DNA from: Chlamydiales bacterium STE3
GTDB lineage: Bacteria; Chlamydiota; Chlamydiia; Chlamydiales; Parachlamydiaceae
Direction: 5' to 3'
Assembly (NCBI GenBank): GCA_011125455.1
Contig: VKHO01000042.1
Span: forward strand, 103,463-167,462
Length of the DNA stretch: 64,000 bases
Made by a program: the position numbers and the translations under genes. Below are positions 16,786 to 25,247 of the stretch, one piece after another; position 1 is the first letter of the stretch, and each line of letters begins with the position of its first letter. The notes under the pieces are model-generated. The model was not told the DNA's origin. It saw only the letters and a program-made list of their open reading frames with translations, and searched no databases.

Positions 16786-18281
16786 TGCTCTATCACTTTT
16801 TTATAAATGTCTAGGTAGGCATTGGAAGATTTGTTCCAACTAAAATCAATATTCATACAATTTATCATTAACTTGCGCCACTTTTCTGGATTTTCTGTCC
16901 AACATTTTATGGCTCGATCAAGTGCAGAGTCAATGCCCTGCGCATCAGGATAATCAAAGGTATACCCATTCGTCTCTTCGAATTTATGGCAGGAATAATC
17001 CACATCAAAAACAGTGTCTGCCAATCCCCCAGTTTTTCTTACAATCGGCACACTGCCATACTTCATGGCAATCAGTTGTGTAAGACCGCATGGCTCAAAA
17101 AGAGAGGGAACAATCAACATATCAGATCCGGCAAAAATCATGTGAGCAAGTTCTTCTTGATGGTGTAAAATGAGATGAATGTGAGGGTGATCAGTAAATT
17201 GTTGCTTCAGTTGATGGAACTCACTGCTGATGCTCGCAATAGGGCTGGAACCTAGCAAAACAAACTGCCCTCCCTTTTCGACAATATGAAGGAGAGTGTG
17301 TTTAATCATTTCGATTCCTTTTTGGGGAACCAAGCGAGTGATACAGCCAACAATGGGACGATGCGCTTCCGCTAACGTTAGACGTTCGCGCAGCAATTTT
17401 TTTATGTAGGCTTTTTTATCAATGGTATTTCTGTCTTTTTTGTCCAAAGGCGTTTCTCGTGATGAGTAATGTGTGGGTAGATAGCGATCGACTTCTGGAT
17501 TCCAATAGCTGTAATCAATGCCATTTAAAATTCCTGAGAATTTATTGCTATGCTCCCTTAGAGTAGTGTCAAGTCCTCTTCCTCCCTCAGGCGTTTGAAC
17601 TTCCCACGCATAGTTTTTGGAAACTGTTGTAATGTAGTCAGAATAAACAATGCCCCCTTTTAGCAAATTAAGGATGTCTGGCTGGTACGGATCTTGCATT
17701 TTTTCTGGATTAAGATAGCTGTCTCCTTTAAGACCAATCCTATTGAGGTCATGAGAAGCGCATTTCCCCTGATACTCGAGGTTGTGGATGGTAAAAACAG
17801 TTTTGGTGGGGTAGCCATTTTTGTCTTTAAACAGATCTTTGTAAAGGACAGAAATAATGGCTGTTTGCCAATCATGCAAATGCAGGATATCCGGGTGTAT
17901 ATTGCTTTGGTCTAGAAAGTCGAGTACTGCTCGAGAAAAATAGAGGTAGCGTTCAATGTCATCTTCACATCCATAGTAGCAGCCGCGCTCAAAAAAGTAA
18001 CGGGGATGGTGGGGTTCAATGAAATAGACTTTTAAATTTTCAACCCAACCTAGCCAAACAGTATTACTATGCCAATCGTTATCATAAAAAGATAAAACAT
18101 TTTGTTTGTAGATACTAAGATCGCGGATTTCATCGCTATCCATGCAGTCATATTTGGGAATAATGATGTCGACATCGTGCTTTTTTCGCGAAAGCTCGCG
18201 GTTTAAGCCTAACAAAACATCAGCAAGACCTCCGACTTTTGCTACTGGTGCTAGTTCCGATGCGATATGGATGAGATGCAT
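16782..18281 (-). CDS. glgA: Glycogen synthase (ADP-glucose type)
   Basis: GlgA extends alpha-1,4-glucan chains from ADP-glucose (UDP-glucose in some chlamydiae). The start is set at the ATG at 18281, where MHLIHIASELAPVAKVGGLADVL aligns with the family N-terminus containing the KxGGL substrate loop; upstream in-frame starts at 18296 and 18323 would add only unrelated residues, and none has a clear ribosome site. The GT5/GT4 C-terminal domain shows TRLVPQKGIEM, FEPCGLTQLIAMKYG and VRKTGGLADTV. Length, about 499 residues, is normal. Glycogen metabolism is a chlamydial hallmark, and the position next to pgsA and close to rplY-pth matches C. trachomatis as I recall it. Confidence 0.95.
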   Translation of the reverse strand: MHLIHIASELAPVAKVGGLADVLLGLNRELSRKKHDVDIIIPKYDCMDSDEIRDLSIYKQNVLSFYDNDWHSNTVWLGWVENLKVYFIEPHHPRYFFERGCYYGCEDDIERYLYFSRAVLDFLDQSNIHPDILHLHDWQTAIISVLYKDLFKDKNGYPTKTVFTIHNLEYQGKCASHDLNRIGLKGDSYLNPEKMQDPYQPDILNLLKGGIVYSDYITTVSKNYAWEVQTPEGGRGLDTTLREHSNKFSGILNGIDYSYWNPEVDRYLPTHYSSRETPLDKKDRNTIDKKAYIKKLLRERLTLAEAHRPIVGCITRLVPQKGIEMIKHTLLHIVEKGGQFVLLGSSPIASISSEFHQLKQQFTDHPHIHLILHHQEELAHMIFAGSDMLIVPSLFEPCGLTQLIAMKYGSVPIVRKTGGLADTVFDVDYSCHKFEETNGYTFDYPDAQGIDSALDRAIKCWTENPEKWRKLMINCMNIDFSWNKSSNAYLDIYKKVIEQ

Positions 18282-18476
18282 AGGTTGAAGTTCCATGTAA
18301 GATGATGAAACTTTAACATACACAATTTAATTTACAATTTCACCATTAATCAAAGGAAAGTAGGTTGTCGTCCTGTTTCGTTGGCCGCTAAGTTGGATCG
18401 AGTTTTAATCTAGGTCACTTTTTTATACTTCTTTGAAACCAGCAAGGCTCTCTGCTGGCAATTAACACTAATTGAG

Positions 18477-20042
18477 CTAAGAAGGAGGTGTTTGTCTTTT
18501 TCTGAGAAGAGAAGTAGAGTCATCTGAACCGCTTAAGGTTGAGTCTTCTTCTTCGTCTTCTGAATCACTTTCAACACTTGTTTTTGGGTTTATTGGAAAA
18601 CCCAAATTTTCATCTTCAATCTCATCTATCTTGTCAAGAATTGCCTTAATCTCCCTCAGTTCATTTTCTCGAAATTCTCTCTGTTCGTCGATTTCATCTA
18701 ATTCATCATCTGAGACAGTGATTTTTTTCAATACATCTTCTCTCTTGACAAGTTCAATATGACTTTTCTCCATCTGTCGATAGACCGATTGAAAAGAAGT
18801 GAGAAGTTTTGCGATCTCATCATCGGAGTTACTTTTGCTTGCCTCTATTAAATTTTTTAAAACCCCTAGATATTCTGGTTGCTTACTCTTGCTGAACCAT
18901 CCTTTGATGCCTTTTTGTGGGGTTGTTTGAGAAAGCAGAGCTTTAATGCCTTGAGAGACAGCAGATACTCCTTTGTTATTCATATTTAATACATTATCAA
19001 TAGAGCTTGGATCTGTAAACATATTGCGTAGAATGTTGAAGTCATTATTGGCCCTTTCGTTAGCAGTTCGGTAATGATCCGCTATTTGCTCTCTATCGAT
19101 ATCTTGGTCATCAATTTCATCAATAAGCTGATCGGCGGTCACGCCTGGCGCGCTGAGCTGATCGTCGATAACACGGAATTTTTGGATTTTTGCGAGTTCG
19201 CGAATCTCTGGCAATGAATCATCATCGGCAGTGAGAACATACTTTTTGCTTCTCTCTAATTGAGAAATCGTCTTTGTGGAGGTAGCGTTCACTTTTTGTG
19301 CCAGGTGCACAAGATAGGCAGAGTCTTCAGATCCTTCATCTCGAGCATCTTTTTTACCTGCGCGAAATTGGAGCTGAATATGAGTGACATGCATAGTATA
19401 TCCAGACGCTTGTTTCATTTTATTAGGAGAAAGCTGTTTGCTGCCATGAAAAAGACCCATGATGAGAAAATTATCTCTTTGTACTTTTGTAATTTGATCC
19501 ATGGTGAGCTGGTACTTGGCAGGTTGTCCAGTTTTATGTAAGATCGCGCTATCTACCACAGTAGAATAGGCTCCAGCGGCAAGCCCTGCCATCATTTGTC
19601 GATCATCATAAAGATTGGCATCATTATTCGTGGGGATCACGACATTTGTGTAAATGTTTTTTTTCAATTCAATCGTTTGCTCAACTCCATCTTTATCAAG
19701 GACTTGGATTGTCCAAGAACGTTCGAAATAGAAGCAACTTGGAGCTTTAAGGCTTTGTGGGGGATCGCGATAGGCCATGGTTTTAATTGCATCACCATCC
19801 TTAACAGTTGTGAAAGAGCTTTCAATCTTTAAATCTTTACATTCCTCGATCTTTTTCCCAGTAGCCTCGATAATTTTGCTTTCTATGTAGCTGATAGGTT
19901 CTTGATCGTCTGGTATTTTAGTGCTTTTGTCGATTCTTTGAAGGCTTGGTGTTGTACCGGCCTTGAATCCTTGATTTGGGTTAAATGGATCCAAAGAGGA
20001 GCCGTTCAATGAACCGTTACTAGATGGATTAGTTGCCGACAT
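18477..20042 (-). CDS. Acidic hypothetical protein, 521 aa
   Basis: I do not recognise this 521-residue protein. It has no signal peptide or membrane segment. The N-terminus is rich in Ser, Asn and Gly (first 30 residues), a composition common at type III secretion signals of chlamydiae. Residues about 240-520 are highly charged and helical, with an acidic coiled-coil-like part (ISDDELDEIDEQREFRENE type sequence) and a final Asp/Glu/Ser run (SDSEDEEEDS) followed by RKRQ. It sits alone between glgA and the tRNA-Gln/prs block, with about 190 bases of spacer on the glgA side. A secreted effector is a reasonable guess but is not shown by the sequence. Confidence 0.65.
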   Translation of the reverse strand: MSATNPSSNGSLNGSSLDPFNPNQGFKAGTTPSLQRIDKSTKIPDDQEPISYIESKIIEATGKKIEECKDLKIESSFTTVKDGDAIKTMAYRDPPQSLKAPSCFYFERSWTIQVLDKDGVEQTIELKKNIYTNVVIPTNNDANLYDDRQMMAGLAAGAYSTVVDSAILHKTGQPAKYQLTMDQITKVQRDNFLIMGLFHGSKQLSPNKMKQASGYTMHVTHIQLQFRAGKKDARDEGSEDSAYLVHLAQKVNATSTKTISQLERSKKYVLTADDDSLPEIRELAKIQKFRVIDDQLSAPGVTADQLIDEIDDQDIDREQIADHYRTANERANNDFNILRNMFTDPSSIDNVLNMNNKGVSAVSQGIKALLSQTTPQKGIKGWFSKSKQPEYLGVLKNLIEASKSNSDDEIAKLLTSFQSVYRQMEKSHIELVKREDVLKKITVSDDELDEIDEQREFRENELREIKAILDKIDEIEDENLGFPINPKTSVESDSEDEEEDSTLSGSDDSTSLLRKRQTPPS

Positions 20043-20282
20043 AATTGCCCTTTAGTTTATAAAAAACATTAATAACTCCATTCTATCAATAAATAATACT
20101 ATTGTCAATTTTTGTTAAATTAAAATTAATCCGACTTTTCTTTTAGGTGGGTCTTCTTTGCTTGAAAAATTCCGCTAAAATTCCTTGCAAAATAATGGCA
20201 CTCTTTTCTAAGATAATTTCTCGTAAGTCAGTAGACGTTTTTGAGTGCGCTAAACAAAAATGTTCATTTAAAAATGAGCTAA

Positions 20283-20354
20283 TGGGGTGTAGCCAAGCGG
20301 TAAGGCAGCGGTTTTTGGTACCGCCACGCGGAGGTTCGAATCCTTCCACCCCAA
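20283..20354 (+). tRNA. tRNA-Gln (anticodon TTG)
   Basis: A 72-base cloverleaf is complete. The acceptor stem TGGGGTG pairs with CACCCCA (20347-20353), the D arm has GCC/GGC, the anticodon stem GCGGT/ACCGC encloses the loop TTTTGGT with anticodon TTG, and the T arm GGAGG-TTCGAAT-CCTTC has one G-T pair. The unpaired first U resembles E. coli tRNA-Gln. The 3' CCA is not encoded. The tRNA is 28 bases upstream of prs. Confidence 0.96.
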
Positions 20355-20382
20355 TTGGTATGACCTCTAAGGTAACCAAAAA

Positions 20383-21351
20383 GTGAACAGTTCTGAACAG
20401 TCTGATTTTTTATTATTTGCAGGTTCTTCAAACCAAAAATTTGCAAATGAGGTAGCGGATTGTTTAGGTGTTTTGCTTGGTAAAGTCCATATTGATCGCT
20501 TTCCCGATGGAGAAATTTCTCTACAAGTCATGGAAAATGTCAGGGGAAGAGACACGTTTGTTTTGCAAACGATTGCTCTAGACCCGAATAATTTGTTACT
20601 AGAGCTGCTCATCATGGTTGATGCCCTTAAGCGTGCATCAGCAAAAAGCATTGTAGCAGTCATTCCTTACTTCGGTTACTGCAGACAAGATCGCAAAGAC
20701 AAACCTCGAGTGCCTATTACAGCTAAACTGGTAGCTAATCTGCTAGAGAATGCTGGGGTAACAAGAGTGATCACTATGGATTTACACGCGGAGCAAATAC
20801 AAGGTTTTTTTGATATCCCTGTTGATAATCTTTATGCTAGGCCGTTAATGGCTAAAGCAATAAAAGCTTTAAACCTAAATAACCTAGTTGTTGTGGCGCC
20901 GGATATAGGCAGTGTCAAAATTGCTAAAACTTACGTTGCACAACTTAACGTTGATTTTGCTGTTGTCGACAAAGATAGAGTAACTGCCTCAAAGGTTGAA
21001 ACAGTGACTCTGATTGGGGATGTTAAAGGAAAAGATGTACTTCTCGCTGACGATATGTGCACTACAGGTGAAACATTATTGTCAGCAGCGAAAGCATGCC
21101 GAGAGAAGGGAGCTCTAAGAATCTTTGCAGTTTTAACTCATGGCTTATTTGTCAATAAAGCCTTAGAGAAAATTGAGCAAAGTCCGATAGAAGCTATATT
21201 TGTAGCGAATACAATTCCCTCTGAAAATCGTTTTGCATTTACTAAAAAAATAAAAACGATTTCCGTCTCAAACCTGTTTAGTCAGGCAATTCGGTATAAC
21301 CTTTCGAATGAGTCCATCTCTTCATTATTTGAGATCAATTATTGCCATTAA
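20383..21351 (+). CDS. prs: Ribose-phosphate pyrophosphokinase
   Basis: Prs makes PRPP from ribose-5-phosphate and ATP, the precursor for nucleotides, histidine and tryptophan. The GTG start at 20383 gives 322 residues. Motifs include the N-terminal DFLLFAGSSNQKFANEVA, IPYFGYCRQDRKD (residues about 93-105) in the ATP site, DLHAEQIQGFFDIPVDNL at the metal/ribose-phosphate loop, VVAPDIGSVKIAK and the PRPP-binding VLLADDMCTTGETL. VVAPDIGSV differs from the usual VVSPDxGGxxRA by losing the Arg-Ala part, which may affect allostery but not the core site. The gene follows the tRNA and precedes the rplY cluster. A weak hairpin lies just after the stop (21353-21371). Confidence 0.93.
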   Translation: MNSSEQSDFLLFAGSSNQKFANEVADCLGVLLGKVHIDRFPDGEISLQVMENVRGRDTFVLQTIALDPNNLLLELLIMVDALKRASAKSIVAVIPYFGYCRQDRKDKPRVPITAKLVANLLENAGVTRVITMDLHAEQIQGFFDIPVDNLYARPLMAKAIKALNLNNLVVVAPDIGSVKIAKTYVAQLNVDFAVVDKDRVTASKVETVTLIGDVKGKDVLLADDMCTTGETLLSAAKACREKGALRIFAVLTHGLFVNKALEKIEQSPIEAIFVANTIPSENRFAFTKKIKTISVSNLFSQAIRYNLSNESISSLFEINYCH

Positions 21352-21452
21352 GAAATCTTTAGTGAAGATTTTAAGGGCATGAGACGAGTTTTTGCAGCGA
21401 TGGAAAGCTCCTGTTGGCTGCCGGCTCGGTAAACATTAATTAAGGAGAAAAA

Positions 21453-22010
21453 ATGGAACTACAAGTTTCTAAACGTGATTCAACGAGAAAATGCGAAGCA
21501 AAACGCTTGCGCAGGGAAGGGCAAATTCCGGCTGTTATTTACAACCGTAATCAACCTGGTGAAACAGTGAGTATTGACAACACTGTCTTTTCAGCATTCT
21601 TGCGCAAAATCACTCCAGGTCATCTGCCGACGACGGTTTTTACATTGATTGGGGCCGAGAAAACGCGCAAAGCAATTTTAAAAGATATCCAGTACCACCC
21701 AACGACTTACAGTGTTATTCATCTTGATTTTGAAGAACTTGTAGATAACATCCCCGTTAACGTTAAGGTTCCTGTTGAATTTACTGGCGTAGCGGATAGC
21801 TCCGGCCTTAAGCTTGGTGGTGTATTACGTCATGTAAAAAGACACATCAAAGTAAACTGTTTACCAAAAGACATTCCAAGCCATTTTCAATTAGATGTTA
21901 GAGAGATGAGCATTCTGGAAAACAAAAAAGTCAAAGACTTGACAATTCCTGAAAATGTCCGCTCTTTAGTTGATGAAAACCAAGTGATTGTTGTTATTGC
22001 AAAAAGGTAA
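21453..22010 (+). CDS. rplY: 50S ribosomal protein L25/general stress protein Ctc
   Basis: bL25 binds 5S rRNA. The 185-residue protein is of the long Ctc type: an N-terminal L25 domain (residues about 1-92, with KCEAKRLRREGQIPAVIYN) and a C-terminal beta domain (about 100-185, with IPVNVKVPVEFTGVADSSG and GGVLRHVKRHIKVNCLPKDIP). A good AAGGAG site lies 7 bases upstream of the ATG. It is the first gene of rplY-pth-rpsF-rpsR-rplI-ispE, the order known from C. trachomatis. Confidence 0.95.
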   Translation: MELQVSKRDSTRKCEAKRLRREGQIPAVIYNRNQPGETVSIDNTVFSAFLRKITPGHLPTTVFTLIGAEKTRKAILKDIQYHPTTYSVIHLDFEELVDNIPVNVKVPVEFTGVADSSGLKLGGVLRHVKRHIKVNCLPKDIPSHFQLDVREMSILENKKVKDLTIPENVRSLVDENQVIVVIAKR

Positions 22011-22022
22011 CCATCGTAGTTA

Positions 22023-22634
22023 ATGGACAAGCAGCCATGGATCATTGTTGGATTAGGTAACCCTGGCGGGAGATATGAAAAAACCCGCCATAATATTGGT
22101 TTTATGGCTGTTGACTTTTTTGCGGAGAAAAAAGGAATTTCTTTTAAGAAAGATAATTTCTGTCAGGCGTCTCTTGCAAAAAGCCAACTTGATGGTGAAG
22201 AAGTAATTCTTATTAAGCCTCTTACGTACATGAATTTGAGTGGGGAGGCGATAAAAAAGTATAACGCTTTTTATAAGCTCAATTTGAGCCGATTAATTGT
22301 AATTGTTGATGATGCTGATCTTCCCTTTGGAGAACTTAGGTTGAAAGCTTCTGGTAGTTCAGGAGGCCATAACGGACTGAAAAGTTTGGAATATAACCTA
22401 GGAACAAGAGATTTTAATCGGCTAAAAGTTGGAATCGGAAGATCAAACGAAATTGCTCTAGTAGATTACGTGTTACAATCTTTTTCGGAAGAAGAGCAAA
22501 AAGCCCTTCCCAATATTTTGTCACGTATTACTGAGGCTCTTACTGTTATAATGACTGAGCCTTTAGCGAGAGCAATGAATAAAATTAATGTTAAGGAGAA
22601 AAAGGATGAAAGAAGAGAAGAAAAACCTTTATGA
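22023..22634 (+). CDS. pth: Peptidyl-tRNA hydrolase
   Basis: Pth cleaves peptidyl-tRNA released from stalled ribosomes. The 203-residue protein has the family core IVGLGNPGGRYEKTRHNIGF (residues about 8-27, with the catalytic His in RHNIG), LIKPLTYMNLSGEAI, DDADLPFGELRLKASGSSGG and HNGLKSLEYNLGT. All active-site residues (Asn, His, Asp) are visible. Its end overlaps rpsF by 29 bases, and the rpsF ribosome site lies inside the pth coding region, so the genes are translationally coupled. Confidence 0.96.
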   Translation: MDKQPWIIVGLGNPGGRYEKTRHNIGFMAVDFFAEKKGISFKKDNFCQASLAKSQLDGEEVILIKPLTYMNLSGEAIKKYNAFYKLNLSRLIVIVDDADLPFGELRLKASGSSGGHNGLKSLEYNLGTRDFNRLKVGIGRSNEIALVDYVLQSFSEEEQKALPNILSRITEALTVIMTEPLARAMNKINVKEKKDERREEKPL

Positions 22635-22950
22635 AGGGATGTATATTCTCAGTGCTACATTAAGTGATGAGGCGCGTAACAGAGCTTTGGATCGTATTCA
22701 AGCTGGAATCACAAAACACGAAGGAGAGATTGTGAAAATTCACACTCAAGGTCGTAAACGCTTAGCTTATGAAATTGATGGACATAGAGAAGGTTATTAT
22801 TTTCTCATTTACTTTAACGTAAAGCCCAGTGCGATTAATGAACTTTGGCAAGAGTACCATTTAAACGAAGATCTCGTTCGTTTTCTTACTTTACGTGCAG
22901 AAAAAGTAATGGAAAAAATTGAATTTAAATCTCTTGTTGAAACCCAGTAA
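22606..22950 (+). CDS. rpsF: 30S ribosomal protein S6
   Basis: bS6 binds the central domain of 16S rRNA with S18. The start is the ATG at 22606 (MKEEKKNLYEGMYIL), preceded by AAGGAG about 7 bases upstream; an earlier in-frame ATG at 22588 overlaps that ribosome site and adds six non-conserved residues. The 114-residue protein keeps the family pattern YEGMYIL, QGRKRLAYEIDGHREGYYFLIYF split by the central turn, and LRFLTLRAEK-like VRFLTLRAEK. It is followed 12 bases later by rpsR, the usual partner. Confidence 0.96.
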   Translation: MKEEKKNLYEGMYILSATLSDEARNRALDRIQAGITKHEGEIVKIHTQGRKRLAYEIDGHREGYYFLIYFNVKPSAINELWQEYHLNEDLVRFLTLRAEKVMEKIEFKSLVETQ

Positions 22951-22962
22951 GGAGGAACAAAG

Positions 22963-23220
22963 ATGGAAAGAAAAAGAAGACCTTCTTATGAGTCAAATGA
23001 CTTTAGAGGAAAGAAGAAAAAACGCTGTCCTTTTACAGCATCTGGTGTAAAAGATATCGACTACAAAGATATTGATACTTTGAGCAAATTTATTACTGAA
23101 AGAGGAAAAATTCTTCCTCGTCGGATTACTGGGGTCTCTGCTTATCACCAAAAACGTTTAGCAGCAGCCATTAAACGCGCAAGACATATGGCATTGTTGC
23201 CGTTTGTTGCTGAAGTTTAA
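22963..23220 (+). CDS. rpsR: 30S ribosomal protein S18
   Basis: bS18 forms a heterodimer with S6 on the platform of the 30S subunit. The 85-residue protein shows [20 protein letters not shown], the [20 protein letters not shown] core and the terminal RQL-like [20 protein letters not shown]. An AAGGAGG site precedes the ATG by 6-7 bases. It sits between rpsF and rplI with short gaps of 12 and 18 bases. Confidence 0.97.
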   Translation: MERKRRPSYESNDFRGKKKKRCPFTASGVKDIDYKDIDTLSKFITERGKILPRRITGVSAYHQKRLAAAIKRARHMALLPFVAEV

Positions 23221-23238
23221 GAACAAAGGAGATAAGAC

Positions 23239-23712
23239 ATGGCAAAATTACTTTTAATTCAAGACGTTGAAGATCTTGGACGCTGCGGCGATTTAGTTAA
23301 CGTAAAGCCCGGCTATGCTCGGAACTTCTTGATTCCACAGCAATTGGCTATCTTAGCTGACAAAAGAACTTTAAAAATACAAGCAAGGTTGCAAGAAGAG
23401 CGTCAGCAAAAAGCAGCCGTTGATAAATCGGAATCTGAAGCATTGGCTCAAAAACTTGAAGGTGCAACCATTGAAATTCAAGTAAAAGTGGACCACGAAG
23501 GCCATATGTACGGTTCTGTCAACCAAGCAGACATCATCCGTTTATTACAAGAGCAGCATAGCGTTGAGCTAGAGAAGAAAAATATTCTGTTAAAGCATCC
23601 AATTAAAGAAGTTGGTGTTTCTGAAATTGAACTAAAACTTAAAGAAGGCGTTAGAGCAAGCGTGACTTTAAAGACAGTTCCTGAAAATACACATGGATAT
23701 TCTAAAGCTTAA
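23239..23712 (+). CDS. rplI: 50S ribosomal protein L9
   Basis: bL9 spans from 23S rRNA outward and limits frameshifting. Residues 1-50 hold the N-terminal domain with LLIQDVEDLGRCGDLVNVKP and GYARNFLIPQQLA; a long connecting helix (about 50-78) and a C-terminal RNA-binding domain (KVDHEGHMYGSVNQADI, about 85-150) follow. The 157-residue length is normal, and a strong AAAGGAGAT site precedes the ATG. It precedes ispE by 10 bases. Confidence 0.96.
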   Translation: MAKLLLIQDVEDLGRCGDLVNVKPGYARNFLIPQQLAILADKRTLKIQARLQEERQQKAAVDKSESEALAQKLEGATIEIQVKVDHEGHMYGSVNQADIIRLLQEQHSVELEKKNILLKHPIKEVGVSEIELKLKEGVRASVTLKTVPENTHGYSKA

Positions 23713-23722
23713 GGGCTGACGA

Positions 23723-24541
23723 ATGTTAATTTTTCGTTCTCCTGCCAAGGTTAATCTTTTTCTGAGCGTTTTATCTAAACGCTCAGATGGGTACCATGAA
23801 TTAGCCTCTCTTTTTCAGGCGATCGATTTATTTGATGCTCTTCATTTTGAATTTGATTTGGAGGATCGCTTTTCATGCAGCGATTCCTCTCTTCCTACTG
23901 ATGGCTCTAATCTCGTTATCAGAGCACTGCATCTTTTTAGAAAAAAAACAAATTTAAATTTTCCTGTTAAAATCCACCTTGAGAAAAAAATTCCTTCTGA
24001 AGCTGGTCTAGGAGGAGGAAGTAGCAATGCTGCAACAACTTTGTTTGCTTTAAATGAGATGGCGCATCGCCCTGCTACAATCCTTCAGCTGCAAAGTTGG
24101 TCAGCAGAAATTGGATCAGATATATCATTCTTTTTTTCTGAAGGAACTGCTTATTGCACTGGAAGAGGAGAAATTGTACATAATCTTGAGCCAATTCACC
24201 TTCCGCAGATGACAATTGTCAAGCCTCAAATAGGTTTGGCTACACCGAAGGTTTTCAGATATTTAAATCTTAAAAATCTTCCTCAAAGAAACTTAGGCAT
24301 CTCTTTAGAGGGATTTTATAGTGCTAATCCTCATTTCTTTAACGATCTTGAGGCAGCTGCATTATTAGCTGAGCCGAAGCTGTCCCTTTTTAAAAGCGCA
24401 TTAATAGAATCGGGCTTTTCTGATGTGCACCTGACGGGGAGTGGAACGGCCTTTTTCTGCTTTGGAAAGGGGAAGCCTCCTCCAGACACCTTTTCTGTAT
24501 CCGCTCGTTCAATCAGGCGTGTGTCTAATCATTGGTATTAG
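23723..24541 (+). CDS. ispE: 4-diphosphocytidyl-2-C-methylerythritol kinase
   Basis: IspE phosphorylates CDP-methylerythritol in the MEP isoprenoid pathway and belongs to the GHMP kinases. The 272-residue protein starts FRSPAKVNLFLSVLSKRSDGYHEL (residues about 4-27, with the catalytic Lys/Asp region), carries the ATP loop PSEAGLGGGSSNAATTL (about 91-107) and the C-terminal LTGSGTAFFCFG. All GHMP motifs are intact. It ends the conserved ribosomal cluster, as in C. trachomatis; the next gene is the lineage-specific GATA-finger gene. Confidence 0.95.
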   Translation: MLIFRSPAKVNLFLSVLSKRSDGYHELASLFQAIDLFDALHFEFDLEDRFSCSDSSLPTDGSNLVIRALHLFRKKTNLNFPVKIHLEKKIPSEAGLGGGSSNAATTLFALNEMAHRPATILQLQSWSAEIGSDISFFFSEGTAYCTGRGEIVHNLEPIHLPQMTIVKPQIGLATPKVFRYLNLKNLPQRNLGISLEGFYSANPHFFNDLEAAALLAEPKLSLFKSALIESGFSDVHLTGSGTAFFCFGKGKPPPDTFSVSARSIRRVSNHWY

Positions 24542-24698
24542 ATTAGGTATCTTTCCTCTTGCATGCCTTTTATTTAAAACAAATCTTCTTCCAAGGGGTA
24601 TCTAAACTTTAAGTAATGGGCTGAACGTAATATTCTCTTTAAACAATTTTATATAATTGTTCATTTAATAATTCATTTATTTTTTTTGAAAGGAAATC

Positions 24699-25220
24699 AT
24701 GCAAGTTAATGATATAGTTACATACACCTCTCAAGCAAAAGAACCCATAACCTTTGTGACACCTCCTTCTCCTTACCAAAATGGAAGATTAGTCAGCCTA
24801 TTTCATGAAAATGTAAATCACCAAGAGCAAAAACAATGGCCTCTTCCTTCGGAGCAACTAGAAGGCTTTCGTGACTTAAGGATAATTACAGCTAAAGAAA
24901 GAGGAGCTTCTATTGAGAATGAAGATTATCCTAACTTTAGAGAAGGCATAAGGGGTGGCAGAACAAAATCTGCTATGAACGATAAAGTAGACGACACGGC
25001 GCGTATTTGTTTTGAATGCAAAACCACTAAAACCCCGGTATGGAGAAATGGAATTAATGAGGAAAGCCAAAAAGTGCGTTACTGTAATGCATGTGGTCTC
25101 AGAAAGAAAAAAAAGAGGGATACACTTTCTTTAGAGTCCAAGGCAGATGACATAGCGAATCTCCTTGAATATTTCTATAAAATGTCAGATGATAAATTTA
25201 TAAATTTTGTTCAAATATAA
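24699..25220 (+). CDS. Small protein with eukaryote-type GATA zinc finger
   Basis: The 173-residue protein has a C-terminal GATA-type zinc finger at residues about 104-140 (DNA 25008-25118). The four ligands are C104, C107, C129 and C132, spaced C-x2-C-x21-C-x2-C. Inside, TTKTPVWRNG and the second knuckle CNACGLRKKKKR match the GATA consensus TTxTPxWRxG...CNACGLxxKxxR, closest to the plant/amoeba style. The basic run after the finger resembles both the DNA-contacting tail of GATA factors and a nuclear localisation signal. Residues 1-100 are polar and of unknown fold, and residues 145-173 form a short helix. There is no signal peptide. It follows the conserved ispE gene and has its own AT-rich upstream region. 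Family recognition is strong; a function in the host nucleus is inference. Confidence 0.85.
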   Translation: MQVNDIVTYTSQAKEPITFVTPPSPYQNGRLVSLFHENVNHQEQKQWPLPSEQLEGFRDLRIITAKERGASIENEDYPNFREGIRGGRTKSAMNDKVDDTARICFECKTTKTPVWRNGINEESQKVRYCNACGLRKKKKRDTLSLESKADDIANLLEYFYKMSDDKFINFVQI

Positions 25221-25247
25221 AAAGCTTTGAGCATTCGAGGACACGCT

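Noticed and set aside
20143..20379. Minus-strand 78-codon frame with sequence resembling VEGFEPPRGGTKNRCLTAWL.
   Set aside because: It is the antisense translation of the tRNA-Gln gene, a well-known annotation artefact.
21353..21371. Terminator after prs (AAATCTT/AAGATTT hairpin).
   Set aside because: The stem is only seven mostly A-T pairs and lacks a proper T-run, so it is too weak to list as a terminator.
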